NCBI RefSeq assembly: GCF_000783395.1
Contig: NZ_JSFK01000033.1
Location: forward strand, 24,056-88,055
Length of the DNA stretch: 64,000 bases
From: Pseudomonas chlororaphis
GTDB lineage: Bacteria > Pseudomonadota > Gammaproteobacteria > Pseudomonadales > Pseudomonadaceae
Reading direction: 5' to 3'
Below are positions 52,212 through 61,200 of the stretch, piece by piece (positions within the stretch are counted from its first letter, which is position 1; each line of letters starts with the position of its first letter). Under the pieces are notes generated by a model. The model was not told the origin of the DNA. It saw only the letters and a program-made list of their open reading frames with translations, and did no database searches. The position numbers and the translations under genes were made by a program.

Positions 52212-52410
52212 TAAGGTGCCTCCTGAAGTGCTTTTAGTAGCACCTAAAATAGCACTCCCTGAAGGTCTTAACGTCAATCCATTTGACGATACCACGTGAT
52301 TTCCAGCGACGTTTCTGCGTTGTCCGTCAGATGTTTCTCGCAGTTGGGTGGGAACAGGAAGGATCGCTACATTGTTCATCAGTGAGTAGTGCTGTGCCTG
52401 AACCCAAGCA

Positions 52411-52475
52411 TTCGCGAGCAGGCTCGCTCCCACATTTGAAACGCGTTCCAATGTGGGAGCGAGCTTGCTCGCGAA
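52411..52475. repeat. REPIN (GTGGGAGCGAGC type)
   Basis: Inverted arms 52411-52434 and 52452-52475 (one difference) between the toxin-antitoxin pair and the TerC-family gene. Confidence 0.88.
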
Positions 52476-52507
52476 GAGGCCGGCACAGCGAGTAGAGAAC
52501 TCAAGGA

Positions 52508-54067
52508 TTACGCTGGTGCGCGCACCAAAAGCACCCGCGTCACCCGCCGCTCTTCCACCGCTTTGACCGTCATCTGCCAGCCCTCCAGCTCCAGACGGTC
52601 ACCGATCACCGGCAATCGATCCAGAAGGCTCATCACCAACCCGGCCAGGGTCTGATAATCCTCGGTCGCTTCGGCACCAAACCCGGTACGTTGACGCACG
52701 CGCGCCAGGTTCAACGCGCCGCTGACGATAAACCCGCCCTGCTCCTCGATCACGTCCGGGCCTTCGATTTCGCTGGCGTCCGGCAGCTCACCGGCAATCG
52801 ATTCGAGGATGTCGGTCATGGTCAACACCCCGACGAAATCACCGAATTCGTTGACCACGAAGGCAATGTGCGTCGAGGCCGCGCGCATCTGCTCCAGCGC
52901 ATTCAGGATCGAATAGCTCTCGAGCAGGTTGAGGGTCTTGCGCGCCAAATGCTCCAGATTCGGTTCGTTGCCGGCCAGGTATTCCTTGAGCAGTTCCTTT
53001 TTGTGCACGAAGCCCAGCGGCTCATCCACCGCACCGTTGCGAATCAACGGCAGACGCGAATAGGACGAGTGCATCAAGCGGGTACGAATCGCCTCGCGGT
53101 CATCGGCCAGATCAATCGTGTCGACATCGGCGCGCACGGTCATCAGCCCGCGAATCGGCCGCTCGGCGAGTTGCAATACACCGCTGATCATCACCCGTTC
53201 ACGACGGTCGAACAGTTCCGCGCTTGGCGCGTCACCGTCGTCAAGCAGGTCAGAGATCTCCTCGCCAACCTCTTCCGCCGCCAGTTTGCGTCCGCCCAGC
53301 AGGCGCATCACCGCATGAGCGGTGCGCTCGCGGATCGGCCGCAAACCCTGCATCGAACGCTTGCGGCGAGCCCGGGCGATCTGGTTGAACACCTCGATCA
53401 GAATAGAGAAACCGATGGCGGCGTACAGATAACCCTTCGGAATGTGGAAGCCCAGACCTTCGGCCGTCAGGGCAAAACCGATCATCATCAGGAAGCCCAG
53501 ACACAGCATGATCACCGTCGGGTGCGCGTTGACGAAGCGCGTCAGCGGTTTGCTGGCGACAATCATCAAGCCGATCGAGATGATCACCGCGATCATCATC
53601 ACCGCCAGTTCATCGACCATACCCACGGCGGTAATCACCGCATCCAGCGAGAACACCGCGTCGAGTACCACGATCTGCGCAACGATCGGCCAGAACATGG
53701 CATAAGCGCTGTTGGTCGTGCGTTCGCCGACGTGACCTTCAAGACGTTCGTGCAATTCCATGGTGGCCTTGAACAACAGGAACACACCACCGAACAACAT
53801 GATCAGGTCACGGCCGGAGAAGCTCTTGTCGAACACCTCGAACAACGGCTGCGTGAGGGTCACCAGCCAGGAAATACTCGCCAACAGGCCCAAGCGCATG
53901 ATCAGCGCCAGCGACAGGCCGATAATCCGTGCACGGTCACGCTGATGCGGTGGCAGTTTGTCCGCGAGGATTGCGATGAACACCAGGTTGTCGATACCCA
54001 GCACCAGTTCCAGCACGATCAAAGTCAACAAGCCTAACCAGGCCGTGGGATCCGCTAACCATTCCAT
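52508..54067 (-). CDS. TerC family membrane protein with CBS and CorC/HlyC domains
   Basis: 519 aa, the architecture of E. coli YoaE/YegH. The N-terminal 235 residues form a TerC membrane domain with about seven segments (LGLLTLIVLELVLGIDNLVF, IVVLDAVFSLDAVITAVGM, with conserved acidic residues in membrane). A CBS pair follows (about 300-425, VRADVDTIDLADDREAI; STHIAFVVNEFGDFVGVLT), then a CorC_HlyC domain (about 435-515). TerC proteins are linked to metal-ion handling; the exact ion is not known. No yybP-ykoY riboswitch was recognised upstream. Confidence 0.9.
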   Translation of the reverse strand: MEWLADPTAWLGLLTLIVLELVLGIDNLVFIAILADKLPPHQRDRARIIGLSLALIMRLGLLASISWLVTLTQPLFEVFDKSFSGRDLIMLFGGVFLLFKATMELHERLEGHVGERTTNSAYAMFWPIVAQIVVLDAVFSLDAVITAVGMVDELAVMMIAVIISIGLMIVASKPLTRFVNAHPTVIMLCLGFLMMIGFALTAEGLGFHIPKGYLYAAIGFSILIEVFNQIARARRKRSMQGLRPIRERTAHAVMRLLGGRKLAAEEVGEEISDLLDDGDAPSAELFDRRERVMISGVLQLAERPIRGLMTVRADVDTIDLADDREAIRTRLMHSSYSRLPLIRNGAVDEPLGFVHKKELLKEYLAGNEPNLEHLARKTLNLLESYSILNALEQMRAASTHIAFVVNEFGDFVGVLTMTDILESIAGELPDASEIEGPDVIEEQGGFIVSGALNLARVRQRTGFGAEATEDYQTLAGLVMSLLDRLPVIGDRLELEGWQMTVKAVEERRVTRVLLVRAPA

Positions 54068-54352
54068 AAAACGTCTCTATCTCTCTCGATTGATTCAGGC
54101 TGCCGGACACGGCAAAGCGCAACGCAAAGGCTCTGGGGCCGCGTTATCTACGATAGTCGGGTGTCGGAAAACCGGATGCTGCGAGTGCGTCAAGACCGCG
54201 CCATGGCGCGAGGGGAAGGTGCGACTGGGAGGCTCCGAGAGGGTGTTCATGCAAATCCTGAATGAAAAATGGCCTTGGAGCGTACAGGCTTTGGGAACAT
54301 TTCCTACAGCGGCAAATCATTTCAAAATCTGTAACAGCTCTCCAGACACCCG

Positions 54353-54437
54353 TGTAGGAGCTGCCGCAGGCTGCGATCTTTTGATGTTGTTTTTAACAAT
54401 CAAAATCAAAGGATCGCAGCCTGCGGCAGCTCCTACA
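54353..54437. repeat. REPIN (GTAGGAGCTGCCG type)
   Basis: Inverted 26-nt arms 54353-54378 and 54412-54437 flanking an AT-rich loop. It occupies the end of the 379-nt gap 54068-54446; the first 280 nt of that gap hold nothing I can support. Confidence 0.9.
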
Positions 54438-54446
54438 GGGGCGATG

Positions 54447-56093
54447 TCAGCGGCCAGCGAAGCGTAGACGGGACAACTGCCGCAAATCCCCTTCGATGTA
54501 ATAGTCATTCGTCCAGCGGTCATCCGCCGCCAATGGACTCACCTGTTTCAACGCCAGTTTCTTCGCGAAATAACGAAAGCGGTAATGCTCGTAGAACCGC
54601 AGCAGTTCGAGACCATAGCGGTCGGCCAGATCGGTGTCGCCGCGAATGATCAGGTAGTTTTCGTCATTGCCGTTACTCGCCGAAACGCTGAGGTTGTGGC
54701 TGCCACTGATGATCGTCGGCGTGTCCGTGGTGAAGTCGGTGACCACCGCTTTGGTGTGTACCAACAGATTGCCCTTCTGACCTTTCATGTTTTCGCGCAG
54801 CCAGCCTTCCAGCCCGGTGTTGAGCAACGCGGTGGCGGCGAATTCGGCACTGCGATCGGCATGGAAGCCGGTGATGCGACTGGCCGTGTTTTGCAGGCCA
54901 TAGCGCAAAATGTCGTCGTGGGGCTGACCCAGCAATGCATTGAGGATCGCGTCCGGCAGCGAGAATGCCGTGACGAACAGCACGTCCTTTTTCGCCGCAC
55001 CGATGATCCGCACAAACTCCTGCAGATCAGCCCCACCGGTACGCGGTGAGAACCCGGCGTACAGCGGTTGCAGCGGATTCATCGGGTTGTGTTCGGTCAC
55101 CCAGTCACGGGTTGCGCCGATATCATCCGGCTGCGCCCAGATCTGCTCGAACGTCTCCAGATAACTGGCAGCAACCGATTCGTCGTCCAGCACATGCACC
55201 ACATTGGCCTGCCGATAAACCCCGTTGGCGGTGAAATTGGTGCTGCCACACAGAACCGCTTCAGGCTGCTGCTCCCCACTGGCTTTGACGCGGCTGAGGA
55301 CCATGAATTTATTGTGAAAGATGTTGTGGGTCACTCGCCCGCGTTTGCTCGCAGGAGGCAGTGCCGCCAGGCTCGCTTCGTTGATCGTGGTGTCTTCATC
55401 ATCCGGCCGGGCGTGATACAGCACCCGCACCTGCACGCCCCGCGCAAACGCCGCATTCACCGCGTCGACGATCGCCTGCAACTGATACTCGTAAATCGCG
55501 ATATCAAGCGCCCACTGGTTATCGACCGCACGCTCGATAAACCCGAGCAGGCGTGCGAGCAAGCCGTTTTCCAGCCATTGCCGTGGCGCGTCGGGCCAGG
55601 CTTCGATGGGCATGTTCTTGTTGGCGCTGATCAGTGCGTCCAGTTCGGGAAACTTGCGCTGGAACGCCTGACTGGCGGCAACAGCTCGATTGAACATCAC
55701 GCTTTGATTGCTCGGCTGACCGTCATCGGAGGTAATCGTCAGTTCCAGCGATTCGCCCAACTGCACGGCATCCGCAGTGCCGTAGGCCAGATGCACGCGA
55801 TAGTGGAGAGTCATGCCCGGATTGACCGCGTAATCAGCCCAGCGAAATTTCTGCAGTGGTGCGATATCGCTCGGTGTGGCGTGGAATTGGGGGAAGGTGT
55901 GAGCCTTGTTCGGGAAGGTCAGGCTGTTGAACAGGAACAACCAGGGTTTGCTGCCCTGCTGCTTTTCGATGGCAAATCCCAGCAGGCCCTTGCGCCGATG
56001 CTCGGCCAGATCCATGGCCAGCAGCACACCGTTGGTGCCGGCGTAGGCTTTGACGCGGAAATCGTCCTGAGGATTTTTGACCAGTACGCGCAT
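54447..56093 (-). CDS. Phospholipase D-like protein
   Basis: 548 aa with two PLD-type half-sites. The second is complete, HTKAVVTD followed by SGSHNLS (about residue 455). The first has HNKFMVLS then CGSTNFT (about 260), lacking the usual Asp of HxK(x)4D. PLD-fold enzymes cleave phosphodiesters in lipids or nucleic acids. The N-terminal 150 residues (VKAYAGTNGVLLAMDLAEHR, FPNKAHTFPQF) form another domain not recognised. No signal peptide. AGGAGTG precedes the ATG. No immunity or VgrG gene is adjacent. Confidence 0.82.
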   Translation of the reverse strand: MRVLVKNPQDDFRVKAYAGTNGVLLAMDLAEHRRKGLLGFAIEKQQGSKPWLFLFNSLTFPNKAHTFPQFHATPSDIAPLQKFRWADYAVNPGMTLHYRVHLAYGTADAVQLGESLELTITSDDGQPSNQSVMFNRAVAASQAFQRKFPELDALISANKNMPIEAWPDAPRQWLENGLLARLLGFIERAVDNQWALDIAIYEYQLQAIVDAVNAAFARGVQVRVLYHARPDDEDTTINEASLAALPPASKRGRVTHNIFHNKFMVLSRVKASGEQQPEAVLCGSTNFTANGVYRQANVVHVLDDESVAASYLETFEQIWAQPDDIGATRDWVTEHNPMNPLQPLYAGFSPRTGGADLQEFVRIIGAAKKDVLFVTAFSLPDAILNALLGQPHDDILRYGLQNTASRITGFHADRSAEFAATALLNTGLEGWLRENMKGQKGNLLVHTKAVVTDFTTDTPTIISGSHNLSVSASNGNDENYLIIRGDTDLADRYGLELLRFYEHYRFRYFAKKLALKQVSPLAADDRWTNDYYIEGDLRQLSRLRFAGR

Positions 56094-56179
56094 CGCTCAC
56101 TCCTTGTGATTGGGGCTGGGTGCAGCATAGAGCAGGGATGCGGGTTTTGGTGTTCCTGACCGGGTACCGAGTCGATGCC

Positions 56180-56244
56180 TTCGCGAGCAGGCTCACTCCT
56201 ACAGGGGAACGCATTCCAAATGTTGGAGTGAGCCTGCTCGCGAA
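56180..56244. repeat. REPIN (diverged GGAGTGAGC type)
   Basis: Inverted arms 56180-56203 and 56221-56244 with TTCGCGAGCAGGCTCACTCC core, between the PLD-like gene and the end of the chlD gene. Confidence 0.85.
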
Positions 56245-56269
56245 GACGGTAGAACAATCGCCGAAAAGG

Positions 56270-57936
56270 TTAGAGCGAAATCAGCTCATCAATGTGTCGA
56301 TACTCGGATCCCAACGCTGAAGCCAGATCCCGCGCCCGACCCAACCGGATCGGCCCACGCTCGATATCGATCAACAACCCCGGACACCCCAGCGCGGGCA
56401 ATCCCGCCCACTGTTTCAAACGCCCATCCGTCACCACCAGCAAGCGTTGCTGCTCGGCGGGAAAGCGCTTGCGCCGCACCGCCAACCATTGCCCGGCCTG
56501 CTCCAGCGCCGCCAGCAACGGTGTGCCGCCGCCAGCACCCAACGCATCCAGCCAGACACGCAAACCGCTGGACGCCTTCAACCCTTGCACCTGCCATTTC
56601 GGCGCCGAGCCACTGGCCGTCAACAATGCGAGTCGCGCCCGTTGGCGGTAAGCATCATCGAACAATTGCGCGAGCAAACCTTTGGCATCACTCAAGGCCT
56701 GATGGCGGCGGGTCGAGGCGGAGGCATCGACGATGACCAGCCATAACTCATGCGGCGTACGCGTGCGCAGTTGAAAGACCAGATCTTCACGGGTCCGAGG
56801 ACGCCCGTTGAGCAACGTGCCCGGCCAGTTCACCGTACCGCTGCGCGCGGTATGGCGCTTGCCCTGGCGTCCGTTGTCCAGCCGTCCGGCGCGGGGTCTG
56901 GCATTCGCCCCCGCGTCGGAGCGGGGACGAATGCCTAAGGCTTTTTTGGCCAGCTCGGCACTTCACGGCGAGCGCCGGTGGCAAGCGCGGGCGCCGGCAT
57001 ATCGCCCCACTGGCCCTGCCCTTCGCTCGTTGATGCCTGAGTCGCGGCCGGCGACTGTGCCGGTTGCGGCGGGCTCGAAGGCGCTTGCTCACGGCGACGA
57101 TGGCGCAAGGCAAACTCGGCGACGGCGTCGATATCTTCTTCGCCAATCACCTCAGCCCCGCGCCATGCCGCGTGGGCACGCGCCGCGCGCAACCAGACCA
57201 GGTCGGCACGCAAACCATCGACTCCGGCGGCGAAACAACGCTCGGTGATTTGCGCCAATGCAACATCGTCCAGGGCAATATTGGCCAGGGCGCCGCGAGC
57301 GTGTTCGCAACGCGCGCGCAGGTTTTGTTGTTCGGCTTCCCACTGTGCACAGAACGCTTGCGGGTCGCTGTCGAAATCCAGTCGCCGACGAATAATCTGT
57401 CCGCGTTCAGCCGGCACCGTGTGACCTCTGAGGGCAACGTTCAAGCCGAAGCGGTCGAGCAACTGCGGACGCAGCTCGCCCTCTTCCGGGTTCATCGTGC
57501 CGATCAGCACAAACTTCGCCGAATGCCGATGGGAAATACCGTCGCGCTCGATCAGGTTGGTACCGCTGGCAGCAACGTCGAGCAGTAGATCCACCAAGTG
57601 ATCGGGCAGCAGATTGACTTCATCGACGTAGAGCACGCCGCCGTCAGCCTTGGCCAGTACGCCTGGCGAAAACTGCGCGCGGCCCTCGCTGAGGGCGGCG
57701 TCGAGATCAAGGGTGCCGACCAGGCGTTCTTCGGTAGCGCCCAGCGGCAAGGTGACGAATTGACCGCTGGCGAGCAGATCCGCCAGGCCACGGGCCAAGG
57801 TGGATTTGGCCATGCCGCGCGGGCCTTCGATCAGCACGCCACCGATTTTCGGGTCGATGGCGGTGAGGCACAGGGCGAGTTTCAGGTCATCGGCGCCGAC
57901 CACGGCGGAGAGGGGGAAATGTGGGGTGTCGGTCAT
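56270..57936 (-). CDS. ChlD-like chelatase subunit made by programmed -1 frameshift (AAA+ plus VWA)
   Basis: Full-length product predicted if ribosomes slip -1 at 56941-56947: 332 aa read in frame from 57936, then 223 aa in the -1 frame to 56270, about 555 aa in all. The first part is the AAA+ domain, the second begins ALGIRPRSDAGANARPRAGR (basic linker) and ends with a VWA/integrin-I domain carrying a MIDAS-like DASAS motif (VIVDASASTRRH) and GGGTPLLAALEQ. This is the normal domain order of magnesium/cobalt chelatase D subunits. The -1 frame has no ATG between the slip site and the VWA domain; a GTG at 56833 could give a free VWA protein but lacks a ribosome site. With CobN it would insert cobalt. 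Confidence 0.82.
56900..56947 (-). promoter_or_regulatory. Programmed -1 ribosomal frameshift signal
   Basis: Slippery heptamer A-AAA-AAG (56947-56941), in phase with the zero frame (CCA AAA AAG). A 5-nt spacer CCTTA (56940-56936) contains the first bases of the zero-frame TAG stop. Then a 15-bp stem (56935-56921 with 56914-56900, one G-T wobble) with a 6-nt loop. This is the same heptamer as E. coli dnaX, and spacing and stem match known -1 signals. Confidence 0.85.
56935..57936 (-). CDS. ChlI-like AAA+ chelatase subunit (zero-frame product)
   Basis: Standard-decoding product, 333 aa: AAA+ ATPase of magnesium/cobalt chelatase type. Walker A-like EGPRGMAKST, Walker B GGVLYVDEVNLLPDHLVD, sensor GTMNPEEGELRPQLLDRFG, arginine-rich lid. 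After the AAA+ domain comes a Pro/Gln/Ser-rich linker (APSSPPQPAQSPAATQASTS) normally found in ChlD between AAA+ and VWA, and the frame stops at TAG (56937-56935) just after the slippery run. It should pair with the longer frameshift product. An ATG at 57960 is an alternative start. Confidence 0.88.
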   Translation of the reverse strand: MTDTPHFPLSAVVGADDLKLALCLTAIDPKIGGVLIEGPRGMAKSTLARGLADLLASGQFVTLPLGATEERLVGTLDLDAALSEGRAQFSPGVLAKADGGVLYVDEVNLLPDHLVDLLLDVAASGTNLIERDGISHRHSAKFVLIGTMNPEEGELRPQLLDRFGLNVALRGHTVPAERGQIIRRRLDFDSDPQAFCAQWEAEQQNLRARCEHARGALANIALDDVALAQITERCFAAGVDGLRADLVWLRAARAHAAWRGAEVIGEEDIDAVAEFALRHRRREQAPSSPPQPAQSPAATQASTSEGQGQWGDMPAPALATGARREVPSWPKKP

Positions 57937-57994
57937 TTGGATTTTCTCTGTCGTGGTCATTGGTGTTCTTGGCGTCGTGGTGTGTCAGTTGGGG

Positions 57995-58275
57995 TGGCCC
58001 TCACCCTAGCCCTCTCCCGGAGGGAGAGGGAACTGACCGAGGTGTTCTTTCAAGGTACGCCGACCTGAATTATCGAGTTGAACTCAGACTCCAAGCCAAC
58101 ACAAATCGGCTCCCTTTCCCCCTCGCCCCCGGAGGAGAGGGCTGGGGTGAGGTGTTCTTTCGAGGTACGCCGACCTGATTTATCGAGTTGACTACGATTC
58201 TGAACAGCACACAAATCGGCTCCCTTTCCCCCTCACCCCCTTGGGGGAGAGGGCTGGGGTGAGGGGGTGACTTTC
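57995..58275. repeat. 110-bp direct repeats with CCCTCTCCCGGAGGGAGAGGG motifs
   Basis: Two tandem copies about 110 nt apart (GAGGTGTTCTTTC(A/G)AGGTACG at 58039 and 58149, each followed by CGACCTGA..TATCGAGTTGA and ending ACAAATCGGCTCCCTTTCC), bounded by CTCTCCC/GGGAGAGG inverted motifs. A third diverged copy lies at 63879-64000. It fills the 324-nt gap between cobN and the chlID gene. Confidence 0.85.
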
Positions 58276-58284
58276 CTGAGGACG

Positions 58285-61200
58285 CTACATATCTTCCTCT
58301 ATATCCAGCAGCAGATTCTCCAACGCCTCTTTATAAGCCCCCGGCTCTTGCCACATCCCCCGCTGCTGCGCCTCCAGCATGCGTTCGGTCATATCCCGCA
58401 GCGCATGCGGATTATGCTCGCGGACAAACTCCCGAGTCGCCGGGTCGAGCAAATAAGCATCGGCCAACAACGCGTACTGGTGGTCATCGATCAACTGCGT
58501 CGTCGCATCAAACGCGAACAGGTTATCAACCGTCGCGGCCATTTCGAACGCGCCTTTATAGCCGTGGCGCTTGACCCCGTCGATCCATTTCGGATTGGCC
58601 GCCCGCGAGCGGATCACCCGGTTCAGTTCTTCTTTCAAGGTGCGAATCTTCGGCAGATCCGGTTGGCTGTGATCGCCGTGATAACTGGCCGCCGCCTCGC
58701 CACGCAGGCTTTCCACTGCGGCGAGCATACCGCCCTGAAACTGGTAATAGTCGTTGGAATCGAGCAGGTCGTGCTCGCGATTGTCCTGATTCTGTAGCAC
58801 CGCTTGCACCTGACTCAGGCGCTGCACGAACTGCTCACGCGCAGCAGTGCCGTCGTCGGAACCACCGTAGGCGTAAGCACCCCAGTTCAGATAAACCTCG
58901 GCGAGGTCGTCGCGGCTCTGCCACAAGCGACCGTCGATGGCGCCCTGCACGCCTGCGCCGTACGCACCGGGTTTGGCACCGAAGATCCGCCAACCCGCCT
59001 GACGCCGCGCGGTGTCCTCATCGACGCCCGATTGCAGCAGTGCCTCGCGCTCGGCACGCACTTTGGCGGCCAACGGGTTGAGATCGTCCGGTTCGTCCAG
59101 TGCCGCTACCGCCTGCACCGCCGCGTCGAACAAGCGAATCAGGTTGGCGAACGCATCGCGGAAAAAACCGGAAACCCGCAACGTGACATCAACGCGCGGA
59201 CGGTCGAGCAAACTCAGCGGCAGAATCTCGAAATCGTCGACACGCTGACTGCCAGTGGCCCACACCGGACGCACCCCCATCAACGCCATCGCTTGGGCAA
59301 TATCGTCGCCACCGGTGCGCATGGTCGCGGTGCCCCAGACGGATAATCCGAGCTGGCGCAGGTGATCGCCGTGGTCTTGCAGGTGTCGCTCCAGAATCAA
59401 CGTCGCTGACTGGAAGCCGATGCGCCACGCGGTGGTGGTGGGCAGGTTGCGCACGTCGACCGAGTAGAAGTTGCGCCCGGTGGGCAGGACGTCGAGGCGG
59501 CCACGGCTGGGTGCGCCACTGGGGCCGGCGGGGACGAAGCGGCCGCTGAGCGCGTCGAGCAGGCCGCGCATTTCAGCGGGGCCGCAGGCATCGAGACGCG
59601 GGGCGACGACTTCGCGCAGATTCTCGATAATTGCACTGACTTCAGCCCACGCCGGCCCCTGTGGGAGCGAGCCTGCTCGCGAAAGCGGTGGATCAGGTAA
59701 ATCTTTAGCGACTGACACGACGCCTTCGCGAGCAGGCTCGCTCCCACAGGGGATTTGCAGGGAATCGCAGATCAACGCAGTGGCAAACAGTTCGAGCCGT
59801 TCGCGGGTGTCGCCGGCAGTGCGCCAGACTTCGTCGCTTTGCGATTGCAGCGCCTCGGGACGCGGGCCTGTCCATGGATCGGCCAGCGCACAATCGAGTG
59901 GATCGAATCCGAGTTCGAACGCTTTCGCCAATGCGCGTAGCAGGCTTGATTGCGCGCCTTTGCCATCGCCACGCGGAATGCGCAGTAACGCCAACAACGT
60001 ATCAATACGCAAACGCCCGGTCGGTGACTCACCGAAAATGTGCAAACCATCGCGAATCTGCGATTCCTTCAAATCACACAAATACGTATCAAGGCGCGGC
60101 AGCCAGATCGCCGCGTCGGCATCGCTGTCCAGCCCGGCGTCGAGTTGCAGTTCGCGGTCGATCTGCGTCTCGCGCACCAGTTGCAGAATGTCGCGCTGCA
60201 ACTCGCGGGCGCGGCGCGGATCGAGCAGTTGCGCTTCGTAATACTCGTCGGCCAGCAGCTCCAGATTGCGCAGCGGGCCGTAGGTTTCGGCACGGGTCAG
60301 CGGCGGCATCAGGTGGTCGATGATCACCGCTTGGGTGCGTCGTTTGGCCTGCGCGCCCTCACCCGGGTCGTTGACGATAAACGGGTAGATATTCGGCAGC
60401 GGCCCGAGCAACGCATCCGGCCAGCAGTTTTCCGAAAGGCCGACGCCTTTGCCCGGCAGCCACTCAAGGTTGCCGTGCTTGCCGACGTGGATCACGCCGT
60501 GGGCGCCGTAGGTGTTGCGCAACCAGAAATAGAACGCCAGATAGCCGTGCGGCGGCACCAGATCCGGGTCGTGATAGACCGCACTCGGGTCAACCTGATA
60601 ACCACGCGCCGGCTGGATGCCGACGAAGGTCAGACCGAAGCGAATACCGGCGATCATCATCCGCCCGTCGCGGCACATCGGATCGTTTTGCGGCGCTCCC
60701 CAGCGTTCAATCACAGCGGCGCGATTGGCTTCCGGCAGCGCATTGAACATCGTCAGATAAGCGTCCATCGTCAGGCTTTGCTGGCACGGACGCAGATCAA
60801 TGGTGTCGAGATCGTTGCTGACGCCGCCGAGCAATTGCTGGATCAACTCGGTGCCGGTTTTGGGCAACTCTGCCGTGACCGGATAGCCCTCGGCCTGCAA
60901 CGCACGCAGGATGTTCAGCGCCGCCGCCGGGGTGTCGAGACCGACGCCGTTACCAATGCGCCCATCGCGAGTCGGGTAGTTGGCGAGAATCAACGCGATG
61001 CGTTTTTCGCCATTCGGCACCCGCGCCAGATCAATCCAGCGCCGCGCCAGTTCGGCGACGAAATCCATGCGCTCGGGTTGCGCGCGATAGCAGACCACAT
61101 CGGACTGACTGCGCTCGCTGCGCCAGGCCAGATCCTTGAAGCTGATCGGTCGGCTGATGATCCGCCCGTCGAGTTCCGGCAAGGCAATGTGCATGGCCAG

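Noticed and set aside
52691..54037. 448-aa plus-strand reading frame opposite the TerC-family gene
   Set aside because: His/Gln/Arg-rich shadow of a convincing membrane-CBS-CorC protein on the minus strand.
54068..54250. Possible manganese (yybP-ykoY) riboswitch upstream of the TerC-family gene
   Set aside because: The conserved core motifs of that class could not be found on the minus strand.
56935..56947. Simple sequencing indel or pseudogene splitting chlD
   Set aside because: Possible in principle, but the in-phase slippery heptamer, 5-nt spacer and 15-bp stem together are too specific for chance; still needs comparison with relatives.
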